Below are positions 45,747 through 54,302 of a stretch of DNA of 64,000 nucleotides, one piece after another (position 1 is the stretch's first letter; each line of letters starts with the position of its first letter). The stretch is from positions 806,001 through 870,000 of the forward strand of contig NC_016460.1 of assembly GCF_000226115.1 (NCBI RefSeq). The letters are read 5' to 3'. Source of the stretch: Thermothielavioides terrestris NRRL 8126 (Eukaryota; Ascomycota; Sordariomycetes; Sordariales; Chaetomiaceae). Below the pieces are notes generated by a model. It did no database searches, was not told the DNA's origin, and was given only the letters and a program-made list of their open reading frames with translations. A program made the position numbers and the translations under genes.

Positions 45747-47480
45747 GCAATATCGACCTACTATACTCGTAGGAGCTATACGTTGGCTAGTATCCTAAGC
45801 TTGAGGATACTACGACTAAGTTCTAGAAGCTTAAAAAGGCTAAGCAACGTACTAGCGAGGATAACGATATAGAGGAGCTCCTAAATATAGACCTAGATAC
45901 CCTCAATATTAAGCAACGTATTATCTTCGATATATTCGTTAGCTACTACAAAGCGTATTTATATAGTAAGGATCTAGCTCCTATTCTTCTTCAAGTCGAT
46001 AGCTATAGCGGCACTAGTAAGTCGTATATTATCTACCTCCTCTCTGCCTAGCTTAATCAACTAGTATAGGCTTATAGTAAGCTATCCTTAGTAGTTCGCA
46101 CTACTCCTATAGGCATAGTAGCGAACAACATTAACAGTAGTACAATCTATTTGCTACTATAGCTACTAGTTAACAAGAGAGGCGAGATCGATATACTTAA
46201 TGCTATTGAGTTGAGCAACCTATAGGCCAATTTTAAGCAGTTTAAGTACTTTATTATCGATAAGAAGTCTATAATCGGCTTATATATACTTATAGCGATT
46301 AGCTCTTAGATAGGCGAGGTCTAGCTTTGCTATTATAACAAGCTGTTTAATAGCCAGTATATAATGCTAATTAGCGACTTCTTCCAACTGTCCCCTATTG
46401 CTGAGAAGCTATTGTTTACCAATATAGCGAACCTAAATGCTACTAAGGTGGTCGACTACAATATATATCTAGCGTTCGACTATACTATTGAGCTCAAGGA
46501 GGTTATAAAATAGTAGGGTACTAAGTAGACTAGGTTCAGAGATACGTTGGAGGGTCTATAGTACAATAACCCGATTATATAGCAATAGCGTTTACTTTCT
46601 ACCTATATTTAGTCGGCTCTATCGATATAAGAGGTAGCGAGCTTTGACGACGCCCTCTAAATCTATTTGCGCAATGCTAATGTCAACGATTACAACTTTA
46701 TATACCTCGAGGGCTTAAAACGCCTATACTACTCCACCGTTGCTAACAATACTAGGCTCTAGGCGAGTAAAGTAGAGGCTACCAACGCTAGCAACCTATA
46801 TAAGAAGATTCTGCTTATACTAGGCGTATAGGTTATATTAACAGAGAATATCTAGACTAGCACTGGCCTCGTCAACAATACTATCGGCACGATCTATAAC
46901 TTTATATAGAAGACTAGCGCCGACCTAAGAGCTAAGCCCCCTTTTGTTGTACTAGTCAAGTTCGACAATTATACTAGCCCTCTCTACTTTGGAGGCTAGC
47001 CCGATCTTACTAACGTAGTCCCTATCTTCTAGTCCCGCTATGATTTTTTATATAGCTATTCTACCTATACCTATATATAATTCTCTCTAACGATCGTATA
47101 TACTATTATAGTATATAAGTCTTAGGGCGCTATACTCGATAAGGCGGTACTTAACATCTTAAATAAGGATTTCTAGCCTAGGCTTATATATATAGTAGTT
47201 AGCTACGTCAAGTCCTTGTAAAGCGTTATATTCAATACTACATTTAACCTCTTAGTGCTAAGGGTAATAGCTAATGCCAACTATATCGCCTAAGCCAAGG
47301 ACATCGCCTAGCGCCTACCCTAGTATATTAAGCTGTAAGATCTTATATAGGCTAATCCTCCTATATAGGAAGATTTTAACGAAGATATCTATAGCGCTAT
47401 GCTATAGCAAGGCTCGCTGGCCCTAAAGGCAATAGCAGAGGAAGACATTTACAATGCCTAGATCTGGCTAGCTAGTATAG
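45747..47480 (+). pseudogene. Helitron Pif1-type helicase region, RIP-inactivated
   Basis: The frame resumes exactly where element A interrupted it (ATCGACCTACTATACTCG, IDLLYS). Helicase motifs follow: Walker A as VDSYSGTSKSYII near 46000 (family G-GTGKS), Walker B region YFIIDKKSIIGL near 46260, a conserved LISDFFQLSPIAEK near 46370, VYKSQGAILDKAVL near 47115 and QPRLIYIVVSYVKSLQSVIF near 47180. These match the 5'-3' Pif1/RecD-type helicase fused to Rep in Helitrons. Only TAG/TAA stops interrupt it. Confidence 0.85.
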
Positions 47481-47805
47481 AAGTATAAGGATATATTCTA
47501 CTAGTAGGAGTGAGAGCGGGTACCAGTGTATAAGATGGTGTAGAACGGGCAGTGCTAGTAGTGGCTAGGCTGCCTAGAGTATATAAAGGGCTAGCTAGTG
47601 TAGAAGTGCAAAGATATGTTCTACTAGTAGGAGCGAGAGCAGGTGTTAATGTATAAGATAGTGTAGAATAGGCAGTGCTAGCAGTGGCTAAGCTACTTAG
47701 AGTATATAAAGGGCTAGCTAGTATAGAAGTGCAAAGATACGTTCCGCTAGTAGGAGTAGAAGCAGGTACCGATATACGAGATAGTATAGAACAGCTAGCT
47801 AGGCG
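47467..47805 (+). repeat. Tandem repeat of 123 bp, about 2.8 copies
   Basis: Copies start GCTAGCTAG at 47467, 47590 and 47713, a constant period of 123 = 3 x 41. In the helicase frame each unit reads as a 41-residue repeat (A-S-I/V-E-V...LLVG...AVL-V-A...RVYKGL), with RIP stops. It could be a repeat domain at the C terminus of the Helitron protein or noncoding repeats at its 3' end. Confidence 0.8.
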
Positions 47806-47863
47806 GCCTCTTTAAAGTCCTAGAGCATCCGACCTAACTATACTTTATCGCTACTACGTCGCG

Positions 47864-47968
47864 TTATATTTGAAGCTGCTATTTATTCAATATAGCCATT
47901 ATATTTAAAGCCACTATATATTCGACATAGCCGTTATATTTAAAGCCGCTATATATATTATATATTCG
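47864..47968 (+). repeat. Tandem repeat of 35 bp, about 2.7 copies
   Basis: Units begin TTATATTT at 47864, 47899 and 47934 and contain AAGCC-CTAT-ATAGCC. They lie near the presumed 3' end of the Helitron. Confidence 0.75.
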
Positions 47969-48060
47969 ATAGCTCTATTATATAAATGGATCTCTATTCT
48001 ATATAGTTTCGGCTCTATATTGTAGCTCTATATACGGTTTATTTGGTTTGGTACAAGACA

Positions 48061-48340
48061 CTGGACTACGAGACAGGAAGTGGTGAGCGGGTAGGCGGGC
48101 CAAGCCGCTATGCCGACGACTAGGCCGAGCTAGCCTAGACCGTGCCATTGCTAGAAGCAATCTGACCGAGCTAGCGCCGTAAGCCGAGACAGCGTTAGCC
48201 GTCGTAGGCTTCGGCGTGGCCGGTCGGATTGCCCGACGTGGCTAGTCGGATAGGCGGCTGGCTGGCTCGGGCGGTCGTCGGCTACGGTGGGCAGCGGTGG
48301 CGGCAAGGCTCCGGCTCCGGCCCCAGCCCTACCAAGCTTC
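48061..48340. other. GC-rich border of the RIP island
   Basis: The composition changes from TpA-rich to about 65-70% GC over roughly 100 bases. Short motifs such as CCGAGCTAGC and GGCTGGCTGGCTCGGGCGG recur. No gene is supported. Part of the Helitron 3' end may lie here. Confidence 0.4.
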
Positions 48341-48345
48341 GCTTC
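48334..48345. repeat. Inverted 12-bp copy of the GAAGCGAAGCTT motif
   Basis: AAGCTTCGCTTC is the reverse complement of the first 12 bases of the motif at 21456 and 49104. Confidence 0.6.
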
Positions 48346-48385
48346 ACCACTTACTGTGGCGCGGCATAGTCAAGGGTCTTGTAAT

Positions 48386-49250
48386 CATGAAACCCGATGG
48401 AAGCCAAGAGGAAAGGGATCACAATCTGGGCTCCAAGCTGTGGTCGCCTAAACACAGAAACGGCAAGAACACGTTCGATCGATTCAGCCTATCTGAGCCA
48501 GAGGTGGGAACCATCATATTCCGAATGATGCCCAACCCCTGGGCTGCCAACTACCGCACTTCGTCATGAGCGGCCTCGCTGGCCGTCAAATGCGCCGACG
48601 TCGCCCGCCTGATGCGTGAGGGTTCCTTCTGGTCAGCCAACAACATCCTGCCGGAAGAGGGATAGATACATGGCGGCCTGGGTGACGCGGCAGAGGGCCG
48701 CCAGCGGGTTCCTCCACGGACAAGTCTGGATCCTGGCCAACAAGACCCACGGCGACACGCCCGAGTGGGTCGGCAACCTCGAGGTCTACTCCCCTTTTTA
48801 CAAGCTCCTCCCCACACTTCCAAGTGCAGGATCTGTGAAGAAAGAACATCGGATAAGCAGCGCGAACGCATAGCGCGTGCCCGCGCACTTGGTCTACCTC
48901 TATGACCGCCGCTCGCCGGGCGAGAACTGCAACTGCATCTACGACGGCAGGCCGCTTCGGAGCTGGTGGCCGTGGCCTCGCTCCCGCGAATTGTTGGTTA
49001 TGGGGACGAGCTATTCCCGGAGCGCTCAATTTGTGCCGGAGTTGGCCGCCGTGAGAGGGCTAGTCCTTGTGGCATCTTGTATAAGGGGGTTATCCGTTTC
49101 GCTGAAGCGAAGCTTCGAGATGAGCTCCGTCAGTGTGACCCGAGGGCGGAAGGGAAGGTGGGGATTTTCGCTGCCCTCTACACTTACACTAGTGTACACT
49201 ATTCCGTACACAGTATTCTTCTGGAATGCGAACAGGGGTTCAAGTTAGTT
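48386..49250 (+). pseudogene. Degraded gene relic, family not recognised
   Basis: Protein-like pieces appear on the plus strand in shifting frames: WSPKHRNGKNTFDRFSLSEP near 48450, QVWILANKTHGDTPEWVGNL near 48725, KCRICEERTSDKQRERIARA near 48825, YDRRSPGENCNCIYDGRPL near 48900 and ILYKGVIRFAEAKLRDELR near 49080. Cys pairs (C-x2-C and C-x-C) suggest a small zinc-binding protein. Frameshifts and stops break it several times. GC is normal, so the damage is not RIP. I cannot name the family and do not know whether the pieces all came from one gene. Confidence 0.35.
49104..49116. repeat. Copy of the GAAGCGAAGCTTC motif (right flank)
   Basis: Identical over 13 bases to 21456-21468. Confidence 0.6.
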
Positions 49251-49268
49251 CCTGGGCTTGTTCTCCAG

Positions 49269-49794
49269 CGACCCTCTTAAAAACACTATACAGATTTTTT
49301 AGAACCACTACACAGCCAGTGGTGGTCCGTGCGCCCCCCCCAAAAAATCTTGCAGCGAGCAGTCACCCTACGCCCCAGCTGACATGTCACCACAGGAATC
49401 GCAGGAGAAAAAGCTTGAAAAATCCCAATGGTCAATCGCCACGTCACTTGAAAGAGAGGACTTTTGCAAAGGCGAAAAGAGAGGACTTTTGCAAAGGTGA
49501 AAAGAGAGGACTTTTGCAAAGGCGAGTGCAATGGAAGTTCCATCCTACCGAGGTGCCAACGCGAGAAGTTTCTTATCGATAAGAAAAGCCACGTGACTAG
49601 CTAAGTGCAAAGTGGAGACATTGTCTCTCGCGTTGGCGCGCAATGTAGAAGGCGGTCAAGGTAGGCAATAAACTTCCAGGTTGTTCTGTCGGAAAAGCTT
49701 GGCGTGGAATGTTTTTTTTTTGGGGGGGGCGCACGGACCACCCCTGGCTGTGTAGTGGTTCTAAAAAATCTGTGTAGTGTTTTTAAGAGGGTCG
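49269..49794. mobile_element. Mutator-like MITE, 526 bp
   Basis: Terminal inverted repeats of 79 bp (49269-49347 and 49716-49794) match with two mismatches; they start CGACCCTCTTAAAAACACT. A perfect 9-bp duplication, GTTCTCCAG, flanks the element at 49260-49268 and 49795-49803. Nine-base duplications with long inverted repeats are typical of Mutator-like elements. The inside has no transposase: it holds three copies of a 25-bp repeat and a hairpin. It is a non-autonomous element and shows no RIP. Confidence 0.9.
49451..49525 (+). repeat. Three copies of a 25-bp repeat inside the MITE
   Basis: Units begin AAAGAGAGGACTTTTGCAAA at 49451, 49476 and 49501 and are nearly identical. Confidence 0.9.
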
Positions 49795-49803
49795 GTTCTC
49801 CAG

Positions 49804-50152
49804 AGCTATCCGAGGAGTGATTGGTCAAGAGGCCCAGGTCATATGACTTGCGAATTATGCTAACTACACTACTGCACAATTGCCTTGTTCGTGGGCTTTG
49901 CGGGGAAGCCGCGACCCACCCCCGAGGTAACAGCGACAAGGCTCCAGCTGCCTCATCCCGGGACTCGACCCCAGCAGCCAATGCCCCTCAACTCGGCCCC
50001 AAAACTGGCCCCTTCCCCAGCTTTCTCCAGTTTTTTACCCACCGCAAACCGCTTCCAGCCGACACGCAACAGTTCATTGCCGGCCACTTGGGGAGGCTGT
50101 AGCAGACGAGCAAGCGTCGTACCCGCGCCGTTCGGCTCTGCGATTGCCCGCC
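49804..50152. other. Promoter and 5' leader of the Zn2Cys6 gene
   Basis: These 349 bases between the MITE and the start codon contain no gene; they are C-rich. The MITE therefore sits within about 360 bases of a regulator's start codon. Confidence 0.5.
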
Positions 50153-53100
50153 ATGTCGCAATTCGGCGCGCCAGCCTTGCATCTCTCATCCCTGTCGCCC
50201 GTCTCGCCCGTTGCCGCCTCGTCATCGTCGTCCGCCGCTGGCGGCCCCGCTCCTCCTCCGCCCCCTTCCGCCAGGGACGGTGGAGCCGGACCCGGATCCG
50301 GAGCATCGGCCGCGACGCCGACCCAGCCCGCACATCACCCGCAGCCCCCCCAGCACAAGCGTGTCTACCAGGCTTGCATCCCCTGCCGCCGGCGCAAGGT
50401 GCGCTGCGATCTTGGCTCCGTCGACGACCCGCATGATCCCCCTTGCGTCCGCTGCCGCCGCGAAAGCAAGGAGTGCTATTTCAGCGCCACGCGTCGCAAG
50501 CGCAAAGTCGACGATGGCTCGCTCGACGACCCTGAGCACGATGACTACATCCTGCGCAACGGTCGCAAGCAGCTGCGCGCCGGCTCGCCCCAGTCCCTGG
50601 ACCGCCGGCTCTACCGCGACGTCCCGCTCACCCCGGGAGGCAGCCACGGCCGGTCGCAACCGCTGAGACGGCCGGGCGATGCGCCAAAGAGCGCCCGTAG
50701 CAGCAGCACGGCCGGCGAGTTTGGCAATGGCGAGCCCAACACCCCGCTCGAGAACCTGGAGGCCCGGACTGTCATGCGGAGGGAAGTATATGGACCACAC
50801 GATGCGCTAGACCTGCTGTACAAGGCGGCCACCGACAAGTGAGTGCATTCATTGCCCTGCGAGTTGCTTCCTTCCCAGCGGACCGCTCGCTAACTTTTGC
50901 TTCCGTGCAGCGCGTCGCACAAGCCAGATGACGATCCGGCGCCAATACGTAGCACCACGCAATCCAGCTCGCACCACGCCCGTCACGATACGGATTCGCG
51001 CAAGTCGTCGAACACCGTCGCGCCCGGTGGCTACCACAACCGACACGCTTCGCGACACGAGGGCCCCGCAACAGAGCAGGCGATCGATCCGGAGCTGACG
51101 AACCGGGACCCGTCTGCCGATCCGGGCTACAACGAGGCGCTCAAAGCGTGGGCGCGCTTCCGCTTTGTGCGCGCCGGTTGGTTCACCGCTCAGGAAGCCA
51201 TTGATTACATAGACTAGTAAGCTGCTGCTGCCGCCGCCGCCGCCGCTGCTGCTGCTGCTTCTCTCGTCCCCTCCCTCTCTCCCGGTCTCGGATGCTGACA
51301 ACTTCCAGCTACTACAAGTACCTATCGCCGCTTACCCCTATCTCGCCGCCCACGTTCCACAACCCGGCATCCCACTTGACGCTGTTGACAGAGGAGCCGA
51401 TTCTCACCGTGACGCTCTTGACGATCGCATCCAGATACCGCCGCATGCCAGGCACCGGAGGCCACTGCCGCTCCCATGCCATCCACGAACAGTTGTGGAC
51501 GTATCTGAGGGGCATGATTGAGCGGGTCGTATGGGGACAGGAGGCTTTTGGCGGCGGTTTCTGCGGCTCGGGCGCCGATGATACGCAGAGCTCCAGCACC
51601 GCTCCATGGCGCGGTCTGCGCAGGGGCAGTCTGAGGACGCTCGGGACCATCGAGTCGCTGATGATCTTGACCGAATGGCACCCACGGGCGCTCCACTTCC
51701 CGCCCAACGAGGCGACCGATGAGCTGATGCTGCCGCCGTACGAGATGCCACGTCCTGCCGATCCTGATGGAAACCAGAAGCCCTCGGCTGGATTCGGCGG
51801 CCGGAGGATTGAAAGCTGGTTGGAGCCGGCGTGGAGGAGTGACCGCATGTGCTGGATGCTCCTGAGCACCGGCATGGGCCTGGCTTACGAGTTGGGTGTC
51901 TTCGACGATATCGACGAGCTTCTTGCAGCCGGTGCCATCACGCGTCCCGAGTACGAGGAAGAGTCGTACCGGCTGCGGGCGAACCGCATCAAGCGGCTCC
52001 TCCTGATTTATCTGAGCCAGCTGGCAGGCCGGCTGGGCTGGACGAACATGGTGCCGGAGAAGTTGCGCAAGTCGGATCCTGCCGTGTCCCGGCGCAGGCG
52101 CCTTTCCGTCGAGGGGACGACACCTGGGACAAACCCGTCGTCACTGTCAAGCACGTTCAACTACATCCCCGACCTGGAACTGGACGACCAGATCATTCAC
52201 TGTTGGGCAGGGATTAGCAATGCGATGCAAGTCGGCAACGAGAGGTTATTCCAGTCCCGGAAGCACACGACCGAGATCATCCAGAGTGGGAAATACATCG
52301 AACTGCTTAAAGACTTCCAGCCGATGTTGAAGGACTGGTGGAGTCAATTCGAGCGCTTCCGGCTGCCTCCTTACATCCGGCATATTCTCACCATCGAGTA
52401 CGAGTACGTTCGGATCTACATCAACTCGCTTTCCCTGCAGGCGGTCGTCGAGCGGTGCACTAGTAATGCCGGCGGCGGCTCGGGGCCAGGCGGGAGCGTG
52501 TCAGGCGTGTCAGGACCGCAGCTGTCGCCGCAGACGCAAAACTACTACGGCAGGCTGCCGCTCGGGCAGCTGGGCGGCTTCGGCGTCGAGGACCAGGAGT
52601 ACGTGAGGGAGGTCGTGAACGGCAGCCGGAATCTGCTGCGCACCGTTGTGGAGGGTCTATTGCCCGGCGACTACCTCAAGCACGCACCCGTACGGACTTA
52701 CTTCCGTATCATCAGCGGCGCCATGTTCCTCCTCAAGACGTTCGCGCTCGGCGCGCCCAAGTCGGACGTCGAGCTGAGCATCGGCCTCATGGATAGGACA
52801 GTGGACGCGCTGCGGAACTGCGTGGTGGATGATGTCCACTTGGGTATCCGCTTCGCCGACATGCTTGAGACGCTGACCAGCCGGTTAAGAAACCGGTTCA
52901 TCTACGCCCCGCCGCCTGCCGTGTCGACGACAGACGGCAGATCGCCCGGGGCGATGCACACCGAGGCTACAAACGGCAATGGCGTGAATGGGCTGCAGCA
53001 GGGACCTGCGAGCCACGCCCACGAGATGTGGCTGAAGCTGAAGGAGGGAGGCGCTCCAGGTAGGCTCGATCTCTCTCATCATATCACTAGGTCGTCGAAC

Positions 53101-53504
53101 GCAGAGCGTCCACTAACCGCAATTGCGCAGAGCGCTCCACAACCCCCGCCAACATCTCGGCCACCCCCTGGGACCTGAACGCTGGCACGTTCCCCTATCC
53201 GACGGGATCTGCCTCTATGTTCGGCCCGTCCACTCCCGCCGCCACCACAGGCCTCGACAACAACACCACCGGGGGGGCTGGGGGCCTGCCCGAAGGCGGG
53301 CTGTTTGAGAATCAAGACTGGGCGAACCCGAACACCGAGATGTGGTACCTGCCCGCGGGCCCGGCCTTTTTCCAAAACATGGACAACAACGCGGTGTCAA
53401 TGACGGCCGAGGGTGTCAATGTGGGCGGCATGGACTTGCTCGAGTACATGGCGATGGATCCGATGGACCATCATACCTTTGGCATGGATGGGAATGGCTA
53501 CTGA
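50153..53504 (+). CDS. Zn2Cys6 transcription factor, Aro80/ARCA-like (4 exons)
   Basis: This is a nuclear zinc-cluster regulator. Exons 50153-50838, 50911-51216, 51309-53059 and 53131-53504 give 1038 residues. Introns have GTGAGT/GTAAGC/GTAGGC donors and CTAAC or CTGAC branch sites. After a Ser/Pro/Ala-rich N terminus, the zinc cluster lies at about residues 71-110: [20 protein letters not shown], then [15 protein letters not shown] and a basic run ATRRKRK. The long loop with DDPHDPP between the third and fourth Cys resembles Aro80-type regulators of aromatic amino acid catabolism. Residues 330-850 are the fungal-specific regulatory domain. The C terminus is acidic, Gly/Asn/Met-rich, as in activation domains. 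The second intron contains GCT/GCC triplet repeats. The family is certain; the Aro80-like assignment is tentative and the target genes are unknown. Confidence 0.92.
51220..51262 (+). repeat. CTG/CCG triplet repeat in intron 2 of the Zn2Cys6 gene
   Basis: About 13 triplets of CTG and CCG lie just after the donor GTAAG. Confidence 0.85.
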
Positions 53505-53825
53505 TCTTATGGCGGAAAACTCGCTTAGGTGGCGTTTTGATTTTGTTCGGGCTTTCTGGGGGGAGGAAAAAGGACAAAGAGGGATAAGGAGAAGGGACAA
53601 AAAGGAGAGGCAAAAGTTGCTCGACTGATGAGGGTTTTGCTCGACTCATGAGGAATTATTTGTTGCTGCTCTTTTATTGCTAGCTGGTGTTTTGGGGCGC
53701 CTGATTTATTTCTGTTAGCTACTTGACCTGTATTTTTTTTTCTTGTCCTTCCAGTGCCTGGCGAAAACGGGGTGAAGGGAAAAGGATGGGCAGCGAGGAT
53801 ATTTATTTCAAGCTCTTTCCCCTTT

Positions 53826-53861
<36 letters not shown>

Positions 53862-54302
53862 CTCTTTGTTTTCCCCTTTGACTTCTGCGGAGATACCGTT
53901 ATCGCGTCGAGTACCCTGTCACGAGGAGCTGGATTTGTTGCTGAAAACGTATGGCGGTGATGTTTTATGGGGTTAGCTATCCGAGTAGTGCTTGACTTTG
54001 GCGCTGTATTCTTTGCGTGGAATATGAGCCTGGCGCTGAATTGGGCTGGGGGTGCTTCTCGAGGAGGAGAGATTATGGGAAGTATGAAAAAGCGGAAAAG
54101 AGCAGAACAAGCTTATTATTATCAAGCAACACCGTCCACCCGACTACGATTGCTTCTCCACAGGTTGATCGAGAGAGACATGCGTGCATGAACTCTAATG
54201 CCCTCCATGCTCGCGCCCCAAGCACATGAGGCAGCCCCAACTCGTATTAAAATTATTCTTGTTCTTCTATGTGTATGGCTATTTCCCGTTGCCTTGCACC
54301 GT
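53505..54302. other. Intergenic region between convergent genes, with a 34-T run
   Basis: The 3' regions of the Zn2Cys6 gene and of acetoacetyl-CoA synthetase meet here. A run of 34 T occupies 53828-53861. No gene is supported. Confidence 0.55.

Larger units (their letters stand above)
21660..48060 (+). mobile_element. RIP-mutated Helitron interrupted by two nested LTR elements
   Basis: Composition changes abruptly near 21660 and again near 48060. Between them the sequence is TpA-saturated: in 33001-33060 I count 12 TpA against 4 ApT and no CpA or TpG. Frames are closed almost only by TAA and TAG, which RIP creates from CAA, CAG and TGG. Reading through them, the outer element has a Helitron N-terminal/Rep region at about 24.76-27.59 kb and a Pif1-type helicase at about 45.75-47.47 kb, both on the plus strand and in one continuous frame once the LTR element between them is removed. 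Without the nested elements the Helitron would be about 8 kb. Its exact termini (5' TC, 3' CTRR with hairpin) I could not fix. Confidence 0.8.

Noticed and set aside
47467..47805. CRISPR-like array
   Set aside because: The 123-bp units are contiguous and similar over their whole length, with no spacers, in a fungal transposon.
21660..48060. Alternative genetic code with TAG/TAA read as glutamine
   Set aside because: Long frames closed only by TAG/TAA look like recoding, but flanking genes use standard stops including TAA and TAG, and TpA is enriched in all frames and strands. RIP explains it.
21660..48060. Centromere core
   Set aside because: AT-rich RIP islands with nested elements occur at fungal centromeres, but 26 kb is short and nothing in the sequence proves centromere function.
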